A stretch of DNA of 64,000 nucleotides from Lepus europaeus (GCF_033115175.1 NC_084833.1:50156716-50220715); one strand, 5' to 3'. Shown: positions 22,667-36,544, numbered from the stretch's first letter. Numbers and translations are program-made. Notes: generated by a model not told the origin, from the sequence alone.

Positions 22667-22839
22667 TGCTTCTAGCCCCAGGCCTAATCTACCTGAATTT
22701 CCACCTTCTAACTCAATACCATCAGGAAAACAATAGAAGTGTTCTTAGTAGAACTAGCTGGAGCAAATTAGAAGTGAGGAGGGTTAAGGGAAGATCTGTG
22801 TGTCTCTTCCATAACCACTGCTAAAGAATTCTAATGCAT

Positions 22840-23118
22840 TGGGACCTGCATTGTGGAGCAATGGGTAAAGCCGCTGCCTCAATGCTTACATCCCATATTG
22901 GCACTGTTTTGAGTCCCAGCTGCTCCACTTCTGATCAAGCTCCCTGCTAATGTACCTGGGAAAGCAGTAGAAAATGACCCAAATACTTGAATCCCTGTCA
23001 CACATGGGGGAGACCCAGATGGAGTTCCAGGCTCTTGGCTTTAGGCTGGCCCAGCAAATGTGGTCATTTGGGGGGGATGAACCAGTAAATGGAAAATTCT
23101 CTCTCTCTCTCTTTTTAG
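22840..23118 (+). mobile_element. CSINE, older subfamily
   Basis: 'gggacctgcattgtggagca', 'tcccatattggcactgtttt', body, and 'ttctctctctctctcttttt'. It is about 200 bp downstream of another CSINE in the same orientation. Confidence 0.8.
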
Positions 23119-23524
23119 AAAAATTATAATGCATTAACTTATGAGTTTTACTTCAGCCAGTTGAAGGTCATTTTCCTATCTTTTCTAGCTCTTACCTGTG
23201 GCCTGTATAGAGGAAGTTTCTTGATAGAGGACTGCCTCTGTGGTCAATTTAAGTGTTCCCTTGATGTTGAGGAAGTTTGAGATAGACCATAGGTTTAAAG
23301 TGGGGTCTTGCATAATAGTGCTGTCCTATAGAACTTTGTGTAGCAATGTATCTACCAAATCTGGTAATATAGCCACTAGTCCCATGTGGCTCTCGAACAC
23401 ACGAAATACAGCTAGTGCTATTGAGGAGCTGAATTTTTCATTTTACTTAGCTTTCATTAATTTAAAATCAAATGGTTATAAATGACTAGTGGCTCTTCTA
23501 CCAAGCAGCACAGGCCTATGCTAC

Positions 23525-23785
23525 AGACTGTCTGTTCAATGGATAGAAAGTGGAGTCAGACTGGATATTGTTCAAATTCAGGCTACCACATTTATTAGCT
23601 GGGTGACCACAGGCAAATCACTTAAACTTTATGTGCCTCTTGATTCTCACGTGTAAAGCAGGAATAATAATGTTTCTTATTCCATAGAACTGTTGTAAGG
23701 AGTCAATGAGGTAACATAAAGTGCTTAAGACAGCATATTGCAAATAGTAAGTGCAATGTAAATATTAACCATTGTCTTTCTTTGC
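23525..23785 (+). mobile_element. MIR SINE, near full length
   Basis: The MIR core and 3' end can be followed: 'gtggagtcagactgga', 'ttattagctgggtgaccaca', 'gcaaatcacttaaacttta', 'agtgcttaagacagcatatt', 'agtaagtgcaatgtaaatat'. Confidence 0.8.
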
Positions 23786-24017
23786 ATTTCTAGAAGCAGA
23801 CACTAAGACTAAAATTTGGTTACAAACCATTTATTTGGGAGTTGTCCCAGTAAAAGAGAAGGGAAGTTAGTCATTATGGAGTATGATAATGAGCAGGTTA
23901 GTGCTATAGGCAACTTGGTCATAATCCTCTGTAGACTCTCTGGGTTGCTGTAGAGAGCATGTCTCAGAATTATCCCCCCACCAAGGAATGATAAATTTAT
24001 TTATCCACCAACTCAAA

Positions 24018-24160
24018 ATGGGAGATCAGCTAGAGTCCCAGGCTCCTGAGGTCAGCTTGGTCCAGCTCTGGTTATTACAGGCATCGGGAAGTAAACCAGT
24101 GAATGGAAGATATTTCTTTCTTTCTCTCTCTTTCTCTCTCTCTCTCTTTGCCTTCAAGTG
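24018..24160 (+). mobile_element. CSINE 3' half
   Basis: 'gggagatcagctagagtccc' through the GC-poor body and the TTTCTC-rich tail at 24115-24150. The head is missing. Confidence 0.65.
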
Positions 24161-24256
24161 TTCATGAATGCCTCCAAGTGACAGAACCTTTTTGTCATGG
24201 TACCTTAGTATCTGGAACAGTGCCCAGCACAAAGATTGGGTTAATAAACATCTGAG

Positions 24257-24558
24257 AGGGGCTGGCACTCTGGTGTACCAGGTAAAGCAGTGCCAGCATC
24301 CCAAATGGGCACCAGTTCGAGTCCTGGCTGCTCCACTTCCGATCCAGCTCTCTGCTGTGGCCTGGAAAAGCAGTAGAAGATGGCCCAAGTCCTTGGGCCC
24401 CTGCACCTGCATGGGAGACCTAGAAGAAACTCCTGGCTTCAGATAAGCTCAGCTCCAGCCGTTGCGGCCATCTTGGGAGTGAACCAGCAGATGGAAGACC
24501 TCTCTCTCTGCCTCTGCCCCTCTGTAACTCTTTCAAATAAAATAAATAAATCTTAAAA
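24257..24558 (+). mobile_element. CSINE with target duplication
   Basis: Head 'ggggctggcactctggtgta', full body and tail ending 'aaataaataaatcttaaaaa'. It is flanked by copies of 'aataaacatctgag' before 24257 and after about 24559. Confidence 0.9.
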
Positions 24559-24599
24559 AAATAAACATCTGAGGACTGATAGGAACATAGGAATGTTTA

Positions 24600-24815
24600 C
24601 TCTGCATAGTTTAGTGTCCTAGGGGCTCTATCAAAATCATTTCACACAATCCTTACAACAACCATATGAAATACATACTGTTAGCTTCTCTTCCCAGTTG
24701 AGAAAACTGAGGATAGAGAAGCTAAGTACTGGTCAATGTTGTATCTACTGAACATAAGAGCAGGCTTTAAGCCCAAGCAGTCTGATACCAGAGTATAAAT
24801 ATTTGTGATTATTTG
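24600..24815 (+). mobile_element. L2 LINE fragment
   Basis: 'tttcacacaatccttacaac', 'cagttgagaaaactgagga' and 'gcaggctttaagcccaagc' match L2 wording. Ancient and non-coding. Confidence 0.6.
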
Positions 24816-25204
24816 CCTCTTTCATAGCAATTATAGATCTTTAAGAAGAAGAAGGAAGTTGTGATAAATAGCCACCTCATACTCAATCATGTAGAACAGG
24901 CCTGGAAAGCAGAGGAAATTTCAGGAGCCCTAACCGTCTCTCTAGATGCCTGGCTATAGTCATTACAGAAGACTCTTAGAGGGCTAAGTTCATATGCAGT
25001 ACCAATTTCAGTCCTTTGAGGGACATCACATTCCTCTGATTAGCTCATCTTTTCAGTGTATCTGAAGACCATTACAATGCTCTACTTAACAGCTTTCAGA
25101 TAGAGAACCTCCAGTCCCAAGGCCAGGTCCCTATATCTACTTAGTTGACTACTTCTCCACAGTGAGGAGTTTAGATGGGTCAGAGATAGTGTCTGTCTTC
25201 CAGC

Positions 25205-25310
25205 ACTGAATGAGTGAATGGATAAGTGAGTGCAGGAGTCAGAATTAACCAAAAGCTCTAAGTGAATGAATAATGAGTGCAGGAATCAGAATTAATCAAA
25301 AGCCTTAGCC
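25205..25310 (+). repeat. Tandem duplication of a ~50-bp unit
   Basis: 'gtgagtgcaggagtcagaat' and 'atgagtgcaggaatcagaat' head two adjacent copies, each continuing 'taa(c/t)caaaagc'. The copies differ at several bases. Confidence 0.8.
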
Positions 25311-25384
25311 CAAGGGCAACCAAGGTGATATTCAGGATCAAAATCAGATGCAATCTTACAGAGTAAAGATGTTATGCAACATTT

Positions 25385-25465
25385 TGCCTAGAGACAGCTA
25401 GTGCCTAAAACTGTGTCTGGCACATAGTAGTTATTCAACGAATATTTGTTAAATGAATAGTGGTA
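25385..25465 (+). mobile_element. MIR/L2 3' end fragment
   Basis: 'tgtgtctggcacatagtagt' and 'cgaatatttgttaaatgaat' are typical ends of MIR or L2 copies. Confidence 0.5.
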
Positions 25466-28400
25466 GTGCAAAAATTGCTTGCTTGTTTTTATTTCAGCTA
25501 TCCATCCTTACTCTTGCTTCATTGAATCCTTTATGGATTTGGATATTCAAGCTGTAATCCAAAACCAGAAAGAACTGAATTTGTTCTCCATAATAGAGGG
25601 AGAAAATTTTAAGATTCCTTAGAAAAAATATGAAAAAAATATAGGAGACAAACAGCAGAAGCCCCAGAGCTCACAGGGGTGAAGAGCAAGTGAGAAACTA
25701 CCCACGATTGTTAGGAGATGAGATAAGGAAAAAAAATGAAAGAAAAAAAGCCTAATGGGAACATTTAACCTTTCTTTAACCTAGAAGCTATGATGAATCT
25801 TATCCTGTAACCCTCATCTCTTTAATAAAAGTCAAGTATTTTTTTCTGTTTTGTGGAACTGGATATTTTTGAGAAAATCAAGGAATGGACTGAGTCTCAT
25901 CTCTCAAGGCAAGACCAAATGGAGCAGACACAAAAATTGGATTCTAGAGAATATGAGGCATAAAGCAGAGTTTGAGCTAACTCTACCTTGTTTGGGGTTG
26001 GCACAGTCCAAGTCACATACAGTCACATAGTCTACACTAGCTTCAACACAGCCCACTTAGTAATGGGACTCCTCAAGGTTATTGCCTTCCATTTGGCATA
26101 TATGGGTGTCAGTCCCTACCCTTGGGCTCTGTGGGACCCTAGGAAGAGTTGTTCACTGAAACATCTTTACCACATTGCATCAGTCCCTTTGATCTCACTG
26201 TGCCTGCCCCCAGTTCAGCCTATGACTCAGAAGTACCTTGTAGCCAAAGAAATCTGGTAGAGGACAAAGCCCTCACCCTATATTCCTTTTTAAGACTTTT
26301 GATGTTCTCATGTGTCATTTTGTAATTGAGATCATCAGTTAGTTGCCTGTATCTGATCCTTACTTTCCCTCCCTCCCAGCTAAACTCAACCTTCAGGCCA
26401 TACAATGGAATTGAACAAAATGAGTTAACAGTTTTCTATGTGAGTCACTGTGGGTGACTCTGTTCAGAGAGCACTGTGGAGCGAGCAGGCAGAGCCCAGG
26501 CAAGTGTTTCAGCCATCCAAGAACTGGCTGGCAGCCCAAGAGACACTCTCACCTGATGATGGACTAGCGGATGAGTCCTGGAGGAAATGGTTTCCAACAG
26601 CCGCAGAGAGTCTCTTGGCTCATGCACAGCAATGCTCTTCCCGATTAAAAACGTTGTCATCATTCACACTGCAATGTGAAACCCTTTTTTTATTTTTAAC
26701 ATCGTGCTCACATTTCTACAGGCTTCCATCTACTCTGCATATTAAAGATAAGACCCTTCCACAGAATGGTGACATCTCTAAGTCACTGTTCCACCCAAAC
26801 AGCCTGCATCATGGACAGAAAATTGTTGGCTGATCCTCAAAGGGCAGACACAAGCAGGGGCCTTTCCATGAACTGCTTCTCTTTGCTGACACTAAGAGGG
26901 AAATCATAAGTGGGAGGATGGGAGAAGGCTTTCTTTTCTAAAAGACTTGTAGTTATTCCTGAGAAATTCCTCCTCTTATTCCCGGAGGAAGTCATCTCTT
27001 AGATTCTGTCAGTCAGACAGGGAATGGCAGCCAAGGAGAGGCACTCAGAGAGGTTCCCAACTAATGCAACCAGAGGAAAACTGCCAAAGAAGCTGGGCTC
27101 CTTAGGATAAGTAAATTGAAGGATATTTTGGGGATAAAAATAAATCCTTTTTGTAAATGAAAGATGGAGAGCTGCTGGATATACAAATTGCCCTGTTCTG
27201 AACAATGATGTCACCAGGGCTGGCCTTGCAGACCGATGATGCAAACAAAGATGCTCTCAGACATACTTGATGACCCTTTCCTCCAGAGGGCTCTATCCTG
27301 TTTTCATCCCATGCTCACAGGACTTGCTATGGGCTTCTCAAAAAGACTTCACTTCAGTCATAATCCTCACGGGCCCAGACTGGGATTTTTCAGGATAAAG
27401 ACTTCCATATAGGGACTGGGGGAAGCTATCTAAAAACAGAAATGGCAAAGGAGAGTTGAGTAGTCCAGTGTAGTCTCTAAAAGGACACTGCTTCTGATTT
27501 TTAATTTCAGATGCAATGACCATTGAGTGTCATGTGTCATTGGAGAAACGCAGTGATCAGAAATCCACAAGAAGAGACACCACTCAAGAGTCTGAAATAT
27601 TTCAGGCCATAAAGTATGGATCTCATCCCAACATCCAACCAGAAAATTGGGGGAACTGGAGGCCCCAATATCCCCTCCCATTGTGGAGGGGTTAAAAATG
27701 AGAGTATCAGAATTCTGCTCTAATGATGGAGGAGACAGCAAAGCAATTAATCAGTGGACCATGCAGGAAATCAGTCCTAAGTATTAGCTCTTCATAACAG
27801 CAGTAGAGAAAGTACTAATTTGATGCTATATGAAGATCCTTGGATGCTGGTTCCTAATTAAAACTATTCACAAAAACCCAGTGGTGTGCAGGAAGAGAGT
27901 CTGAAAGAGCTCCAAAGGTAGCCAAGAGCTGGTGAGTGTTTTGAGTATGGCAACTCCAGGTCCCGGAAGGTGATAGCACAGATACTGTTGAAATATCTTC
28001 TACTTGCAATGAGACTAGTCAACATGGAGGACTTACAACTACAATAAGCAACCAGGAAACGTAAGGCAGAAGCCAACAGTGCTTTTTTTTCCCCCGATTC
28101 TTAAAGAACTCCAGTAACAAAACCTAAGTGACTCTAAAGACTGAATAGCTCATGGTTAAACTTTAGGTAGTTAAACAGGCTGTGAAGAATTTCCGGAAGT
28201 CTCCACCATTCTTCTCTCTTCTAACCTAATCTCAGTAAAGTACTGCAGACCCTGAGTTTGGCATTGTAGTTTACGTGTGTTCAATAGGAAACAGTTCCAC
28301 AGCAAAATCCTTAGGCAGCCTGGCTTGGTTATTTCCCAAGAAATACAGTTCCTTTGAGGACATGGCCACTGTAACAAGAATAATAATAAACACATATTTC

Positions 28401-28614
28401 ACAATTTCCATGCACCTAAGTCTGTACAAGTATTATCTATACAACTACACTAAGTGGTATACATATATGATAAAGCATGTATTTTACAGGATAGAATGCA
28501 TGTAATTAATAGGTAAGCAGGTTCTAAATGGTTCTCATTTTCACATAATCCATCCTTACCAAAAAAAATTTAAAAAGAATAAAAATCTTTCAAATGTTGC
28601 TAAAAAGTAACACC
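25466..28614. other. Single-copy sequence, no gene seen
   Basis: Mixed-composition sequence in which I could not recognise an exon or repeat family. The longest frame (26450-26833, plus) has no domain or supporting splice context. Confidence 0.5.
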
Positions 28615-28617
28615 TGA

Positions 28618-28950
28618 GGCCAGCGCTGCAGCTCATTTGGCTAATCCTCTGCCTGCGGCCCCGGCACCCCAGGTTCTAGTCCTGGTTGCGGCGCTGGTTC
28701 TGTCCCGGTTGCTCCTCTTCCAGTCCAGCTCTCTGCTGTGGCCCAGGAAGGCAGTGGAGGATGGCCCAAGTCCTTGGGCCCTGCACCCACATGGGAGACC
28801 AGGAGGAAGCACCTGGCTCCTGGCTTCGGATCGGAGCAGCGTGCCAGCCATAGCAGCCATTTGGGGGGTGAACCAACGGAAGGAAGACCTTTCTCTCTGT
28901 CTCTCTCTCAATGTCTAACTCTGCCTGTCAAAAAAAAAAATAAAAAAAGA
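28618..28950 (+). mobile_element. CSINE, young type, with target duplication
   Basis: Head 'ggccagcgctgcagctcatt', full body and an A-rich tail. 'agtaacacctga' occurs on both sides (28606-28617 and about 28950-28961). Confidence 0.92.
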
Positions 28951-28961
28951 GTAACACCTGA

Positions 28962-29930
28962 AAGAAACTGACCTAATTGAGGCCTTAGTTCTTGTAATGG
29001 TAGACATCCCCTTACGTATCCATACATAACTTAGAATAATGGAGATCACAGTATAACTAAACCATCCCAATAATATTTTAGATGTTACATTTGTATATGA
29101 TAACAATAAGGCTATAACTTACTACCATGGAGAGAATTTCACAAAATGATAGCTCAAGCCCCTGAAATAGTAATGGGGAAAGCTAATTACAAACTAATGT
29201 TTGTAATTAATATCCTAAATGGCTATAATATAGGATTCTCTGTTTTGTTTAAGAGAATAAATATGTTCTCCAATTTCAAAATATCAATTAAGAGGCCATT
29301 ATTTCCCCCTTGGGATTGCCAATTATTCCCCAAAAATGAAACATGAAATACACCTAATAAACACAGAATCTGAGCTAGAGGGTATTCTTGCTTAATTGAA
29401 GGCCAAAATTAAACAGGTCTGAATTATCAAAAGGCCTATAAATACAAAAGTCCTTTCCTAACTAGGAAAATGATTTAAATTCCTGTGTTCAAGGGGAAAA
29501 ATAGTACAGTTTTTCAAGAAGTAGTCAAAATTATTTCCAGTAGCTTAATAGAATAAGTTATACAAATGAAAGGCAATTAAATATAAAGGACAGTGTTTTT
29601 TTTTTTTTTCAATTTTGCCCTAATACATACACGGCATGAAATGATAAATCCATGATCTAGTATGGAAATTTGTCCACCCAGACCATTAGATGCTAGAGAC
29701 AACCTTGCAAGAACTGTAAGGCTTCTAAAGGCAAATTGCCCAGGGCCTTTTATCTGGGAGCACTTTGCTAGGTGCCCTAGAGAAAGCCAGAAGTATAAAT
29801 GGTTTGTTAGAATTCATGCTGTAAATGTATTCTTGATTACACTTGTGGCATTTTCTAGGCAAGGAAAGGTCTTTAGGAAAACAGATCTGGGCCTAATCAC
29901 TATTCCATGAGCACTGCTTTACCAGACTCA
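28962..29930. other. Single-copy AT-rich sequence, no gene seen
   Basis: No coding or RNA signature was found. A T run lies at about 29597-29609. Confidence 0.5.
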
Positions 29931-29931
29931 G

Positions 29932-30272
29932 TGTTATGATGTGAATATGTCCCCCAAAACCACATGTGAAGTAACAGTGTTGGGATGTAGGGCTGATGAA
30001 AGATGATTAGGCCATGAGAGTCCTGAACTCATGAATGGACTAATGATATTGAGGGAGTGAGTTCATTATAAAGGGATGACTTTGGCTTCTCCCCCCCTCC
30101 CCTCTCCTTACCTTGTCACCTTCCACAATGGGCTGATACAGCAAGAAGGCCCTCATCAGATACTAGCCCCTCAATCTCAGAGGTCCTAGCCTACAGTTGT
30201 CAGGAGCAAATACATTTCTATTTGCTAAAAATTACGCAGTGTCTGGAATTCTGTATTGCAACACAAAATGGA
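29932..30272 (+). mobile_element. MaLR-type LTR
   Basis: 'tgttatgatgtgaatatgtc', 'gattaggccatgagagtcct', 'gaatggactaatgat' and 'gttcattataaagggatgac' follow a MaLR (MST/MLT1-like) LTR in plus orientation. Confidence 0.65.
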
Positions 30273-33200
30273 CTAGGGGAGTTTATGCCTTACTCCCAAT
30301 TTCTTATGGCTATACCTATTTTCCACTGTTTGTGTTCACCTCAACCAATTAGCCTTAACACAGATCCCCATGTTCACAGGTCACTGAAGCTGCCCACCTT
30401 CCACCAGCCATGCACACATAAATCAAATGTCCTGAGACATTAGCTTGATTGGGAAAGATGAACCCATAGTTTTCTGGAGAGAAGAGGTAAAATAACCCAA
30501 AAGTGCTTAAGAAGTAATATCTCATGGGATGGACTTGACCAATGGGAAAAAAACACAGAGGGATGGCATAAATCATCTCCTTTCTTCCTTCTCTTCCCAT
30601 CCTCCCTTCACCTCCTCCCATCCCTTAACAAAGACTATTCCAAAGAAGGCAGTAGTAGCATGTTTGGCTTCTCTGAGGACGTTCTATTAGATCATTCAGT
30701 GAATATTTGCTATCTACTGCTGGTGGCCAGCTCAGTAACACATCTCCTTGTATTTATCTTCCCTCCTCCCTTGCTTCACTTCCCATCTTCCCCTGGAGTC
30801 AAATTGTTCACTCATCTCAAGATAATAAGGACATCATGAAGTTGGTAATGAGTGATGATGAAATCAGGCATGCAGACCTCATTATTAATGAGGCTTTTGC
30901 CTGTGCTTAACTGGGATCTGAAACTGTAGAAAATTAGGTATTGACACAATCAAGAAGCTACTTCACTCAGTTGGGATAATTTTATATGGTTAATCTATTT
31001 TAGAGTCCAAAGACTACTCTCTATATACATGAGAAGGAGTGGCTATTTACCCTCACTGCAAATTAACATATAATTTGAATATGACTTTGCCTTCCCTGTT
31101 CAGAACCACTTCTCATGAATTTATGAATGCCTGATTTTTTAAATTATGTCCCCCATAGCACTACCTAGGACAAAGATATCTGTGTATCTCAAAGAAGTGC
31201 AGAATTTGATTTTCTATGTACTCAACCCACTAAGTATCCAAAATATGGAATGCTGCAATGATCTGTTAAAGGCTCTGATAAGATACCATCTCAAGGACAT
31301 CCTGCAGTTAGGAAGTTGTCCTCCAGAATGCACGCAAGGAATGTATTGTGCCAGTGACGTATTTGTTATGCTGCATCCTCAGTAACTAAAAAACACAACT
31401 AAGAGGTGGAAATGAGATTGGCACATCTCACCACAGTTACTCCTAGTGACCTAGCTGTGGAATTTGTGCATCCTGTCCTCCCAATCTTAGTTCTGCAGTG
31501 GATCTCATGAAATCCATATCGACAAAAAAGTAGATATTTGGACTGAAAGAAGGACACTGATTAAGCAAAACTAAAGATTGACTTGGAGGAGAAAATGCCT
31601 ACCAATATGTCATATAGTCCACATGAGCATTTTGATCAGTGATTTGGATATATCTATTGAACACTTGTCCAGCAGATACGCCTAAGGATTCAGAACATAC
31701 TCTGGTTCTCAAAAAGTAGGTAATTTATCATTAGATAACTGTTAGTGTTAGCACAAAAATAGATTTCACCTTGGCATTTTGGGGAGTTTATAGGGCTTCA
31801 GTCAATATCTTGATGTCTGAGAATATTTGGAGCACTTCAATTTTTGAATGTCTGGAAGATGTATTGTTCAATTGTGTCTTTTGGTACTTTATACACTTCA
31901 CTATTCTACAATTTGAGGAATTCTTTAGAGATAGTTCATGTGAATAAATACACAGACTATCATTAACACTGCTCCTTAGAGAGCACATCTGCCTGTTATA
32001 CTTCTACATTCCGAGGATATCTGGAAGATGATCTCTGGCAAGTGTTTTAAGGAAAAAACACAAAAATCTAGTAACAAAGAGTGAGAACAAGTGAAGTTGG
32101 TTGAAAGAAAAGGGAGAATCTGCACTGCTACTAGTAAACATTCACTACTGAAATATTCATAGAGACAGCTGTTCTAAGCACAAAGGTCTGTTTCAGGCTA
32201 AGGGATCATGTTAGCACATGCAGTTCAGTGGAACCTGTACTCTGAAGAATTACAGAAACTATACCTACAGGAAGACTCTGTTTACACAATAGGAAGAAAT
32301 CCAGAAAGACTCAGCAAAAAGAGTGAACCACAAATATCGTATTGAACTGATTAGTGGGCAAGAACTACCAGGATGTCTAATCTGTAACATGAATGAATGA
32401 AAACATCTTCTGCGCTGAAGTTACCTCAAAGTTGTCAGCTAGTTTCCTCCCCTAATTCCAATATCTAACTTCAGATATGGTACACTGTGCTCAGAAATAT
32501 AGTTGCAGTTTGGTTCAGTGTTGTCACTGTACCTATATACAAACCCTCCACTCAAAGGAGGAATACATGACTGTATTCAAACCTTTTTAAAGCTTCTAAA
32601 AACTTTCACTGATTCTTGGCACAAAAATGTGTCCCCTTAAAACTAGGTTGTTGGGCAGACTCTAAGTAGTTAGGATACCATGTGTAAAGAATTTATCAGA
32701 GATCCTGAAAATACAATTCTATTTTATGTCCTTCAGCATTCTGGCACAACTGCTGTGTATGCTGCCAAGTTTTCTATTCACAGGGCAGAGCTTCCCTGTG
32801 GGGTTGGCAGGGGGAATCAGCTCTCTGTGTGTATGAAGAGGACACTACATCTGGCAGGTGGCAACTGACGTGAATACTCTACCTGCCCATTCAGACGTGT
32901 TCAAGAAAGAAGATTGGTGTTGTCTATATCAGGTTACTGTTCTAAGCTTTGAAGTTGGGAAACTCAAACACTTTTTTCAGAGTACCCAGAGGTGATCAGG
33001 CTTGCAGAACTGACTCCCATAAATGGAACTCATCAAATGAGAATATATCTAATATACAATGAAGGTTATACCTTCCTCTTTCCAAAAATCATAATTTTAT
33101 GCCACTTTCTGAAGCTCATTCTTCTTCATATTAACATAACTAAAAAACTAAATTAGCCTCCATGATCTTTCTTAGTGAGCAGAAAAAAGTTAAGGCACCA

Positions 33201-33766
33201 GAAATTTGAAAGTCAACAGAGATAATTCATCTCATTACTGGCAAAGCCTGGTAAGGTCCTGCCCCACAACAGAGTTACTCTCTATTGATTAGAATCCTTC
33301 ACTAAATATAGTCTTTGTGCCCATGGGATGATGCTGAACTGACACTGGCAAATTTTTATCTTACATTTTTCCTTTTTATAGACTTCACCTAAGATGCTTT
33401 TATAAGACAAAGTTTGAAACAGATTGTAAAATATATCTTTATGTAAAATATATTTCAAGAATGTATGCAAATACTTAGCTATTACAAATATTATATCCCC
33501 TTCTCAAGAAGCCTGGGTAATATTGGCAGTCAAATTCACATTTGGCAATGAGTAGGTGGTAAATGAGTGATAGGATAAATTCTAATATAATTCCCTGAGT
33601 CCGAGGTAGAACTGGTTTTAAAATTGCTTTGATGGGTTGAAAGGAAGGGAATAACAAAAATGAGCTGATTAAATCTGCAGTGGAGGGGTGAACAGTCATA
33701 TGGAGAGGCTATATGTCTTTGGGATATGTGGCTGTATCTTCCCACATCTTTGGACACTGCTTAATG
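30273..33766. other. Single-copy sequence, no gene seen
   Basis: Long stretch of ordinary AT-rich intergenic DNA. No exon, repeat family or RNA gene was recognised. It may hold very old repeats beyond recognition by eye. Confidence 0.45.
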
Positions 33767-33767
33767 T

Positions 33768-34150
33768 TGTTATGACTAAATGTTTGTGTACTCCAAGATT
33801 CATATGTTGAAGTCCTTACCCCCAATGTGGTGGTATTTTGAATTAGGGCCCTTGGAAATAATCAGGCTTAGATGAGGTTATCAGGATTGGGCCCTCCATA
33901 ATGGTGGGTATTTACAGATGTCCTTATGAGAAAAGGAAGAGACCAGCGCTGTCACTTTGTGCACTGAAGGAGGAGGTCATGTGAGCACAGAATGAGATGA
34001 AAGCTACCTACAAGTCAGGAGAAGGAGCCCCACAATGAAAGTGACCTTGCCACCACCTTGATCACGGGTTTCACAGTTTCCAGGACCATGAGAAATACAC
34101 TTTATGGTTAAGCCTCCTTGAATATGGTATTTGGTTATAAGATAAAAGCC
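33768..34150 (+). mobile_element. MaLR-type LTR (MLT1 group)
   Basis: 'ccaagattcatatgttgaag', 'tccttacccccaatgtggtg', 'gcttagatgaggttatcagg' and 'atgtccttatgagaaaagga' are the standard MLT1 order. It ends near 'catgagaaatacactttatgg'. Confidence 0.8.
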
Positions 34151-35279
34151 ACCTGTAATAAGATCATACACATTGTTATATTCACCTTCCTTGAGATATT
34201 TCTGCAGTATTTTATGCGGTCTATGCGAAACAAGCAGATCAATTCTTAACCACTGTTCCATGGCATGGTGAGTCAGTGTTTAAATTCACCAATAAGTAAC
34301 TGCAAGTCCCTTTAATGGCATCTTGGAAATCTTCCAAGAAAAAGCATAAATGCCCCGGGTTCATTTACAGGTCATAATCTGTAATTTGTCTCCAGGGTTT
34401 TTGAAAAGAAGTATGTATTTATATTCAGATTGATGGTCCCACATTTCGAACCCTGACTGAGTAGGTCTAGCACAATGTCCAGGCTACTAAAATTACTGTG
34501 GAGGATCTATTTCCTGAAAGCCTCTTTGAGTTCTCCACTCTCAGAGGTTTCACATAGTAAATGTATAGAAATTCATCAAAAAATCCCGGCCAAAGACAAA
34601 TCTGTGGATATATGTGCAACAGCTGAAATGTGAATTTGTTATTTCTATGATCCCATGACAAGTTTTATCCATTCCAAAAATATTTATTTATATCCTGAAA
34701 TGTGCTGATAATGTTGAAGGGCTTTTTACCTACTCTATGGTTCAAAGCAAGACCCTGGAGTAGGTATTCCATCTACTTTACAGCTTGGAATAGCAGAGAG
34801 AAATTAACTAATGTTCCAAAGAGTGTGCACATAGCTTACAGTAAAGCTAATAAGAGAACTCTTATCCTTACATTACATTGTAACTTTCTTTTCATCAAAT
34901 CCAGCTACTTCTTAAGTTAACCAAAATAGTTCAAAAACATTTTAAGTAGCCAACTGGGTACATACTTTTTTAAAGTATTCATTAAATTCAAGAGTGTCCC
35001 AACACTATTAATTAACAGAAAATGGGCTTCTTCTTCCACCTGTTCACCTAGAATTGTTGGAAGAAATGCTTATGAAAAGGAGGGAGGACTTTTTAGTTGG
35101 GAAATGAGTCTATTTCAGAACCCCTCCTCCCAAAAATCTTCAGTAAGTGATGATAGAGTTGCTGGATCCTTCTCTAAAACCTTGAATCTGCAATTGATCC
35201 TGGAAAGAAAATGTGTTAAGCATCAACAACAGTCAAAAAGGCTACTTTTTCAATTTTTAAAAATTCCTTCCACAAAAAA
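34151..35279. other. Single-copy sequence, no gene seen
   Basis: No recognised feature. Confidence 0.45.
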
Positions 35280-35560
35280 CAACCTATCCAGTTAAGAGAT
35301 ATGCAAAGGACTTGGATAGTTCTCAAAAGAAGAAATATAAATGATCAACATATGAAAACAATGCTCAATATCAGGGAAATTCAGATCAAAACCACAGTGA
35401 GCTATCATGTCACCCATGTTCGAATGGCTATTACTACAAAGACAGAAAGTGACAAATGCTGGCAAGGATGTGAAGAAAGAAAGACACACACTTTTGGTGG
35501 GAATATAAATAGTACAACCACCATGCAAATAGTATGGGGAACCTATTAAGGATGAGACAA
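35280..35560 (+). mobile_element. L1 ORF2 C-terminal fragment
   Basis: The wording 'gatatgcaaaggacttggat', 'atcagggaaattcagatcaa' and 'gacaaatgctggcaaggatg' matches the end of L1 ORF2. An 82-codon frame (35301-35549) is part of it. Confidence 0.8.
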
Positions 35561-36099
35561 TAAAACAAAGACCAAAAATTTAAATACTTTGTTTCTATAT
35601 AGCATTTATTCATAAAAACTTTGTGAATCTAATATTTAAATTAGATCTAAATATATACTAATTTTATGCTTTTCTTCTCTAGCAACTCTCCACACTCCCT
35701 TCCTCTTTCTTCATCCCCCTTGCCCTCCCAATAGGCAAGCATTAAAAAGGAAGCTTTCTGATCCTGAATGTTTTCACCACTAGAAATGATAAGTGTTGAA
35801 GAGATACATATACTTGCCTTGATTTAACATTACATAGGGTAGATGTATCATAACACATATACCTCATATGTATGTATAATTTTCATGTACCAGTTAAAAC
35901 TTTAAAAATAAATTTTAAAAAATGAAGTCTTTTAGCACAAACCAATTTTCTTCTAATTTAGTTCTATTTGCTATGGTTTTATGTATATATTCATTTAAAA
36001 TTCATGTTAGAACTCTAAACCCCAACATTCCTCTAGGAAATTAAATCGGGGAGGGTTCCACCCTCACAAATGGGATTAATTGCCTTATAAAAGAGGCTC
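35561..36099. other. Single-copy AT-rich sequence, no gene seen
   Basis: No recognised feature. Confidence 0.45.
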
Positions 36100-36103
36100 T
36101 TGG

Positions 36104-36440
36104 GGCCTGTGCCATGGCACAGTAGGTTAATCCTCCACCTGCGGCGCCAGCATTCCCATATAGGCACCAGTTCTAGTTCGGGCTGCTCCTCTTCCCATAC
36201 AGCTCTCTGCTGTGGCCTGGGAAAGCAGTAGAAGATGGCCCAAGTGCTTGAGCCCCTGTACTCGCATGGGAGACTGGGAAGAAACGCCTGGTTCCTAGCT
36301 TTGGATTGGCACAGCTCCAGGTGTTGTGGCCATTTGGGAGGTGAACCAACGAAAGGAAGACCTTTCTCTCTGTCTCTCCTTCTCACTGTCTGTAATTCTT
36401 TCAAATAAATAAATAAAAATCTTAAAAAAAAAAAAAAAAA
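36104..36440 (+). mobile_element. CSINE, full length
   Basis: Head 'ggggcctgtgccatggcaca', body, 'tctgtaattctttcaaataa' and an A run. It faces tail to tail with the minus CSINE at 36545-36880. Confidence 0.9.
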
Positions 36441-36544
36441 GGCTCCATGGAGCTTCCTGGTCTTTCAGCTCCTTCCACCATGGGGGACACAATGTTTGTC
36501 CATTGCCTTTCTGCATGGGCAACTTAATCAAGGAAATTTATTTA

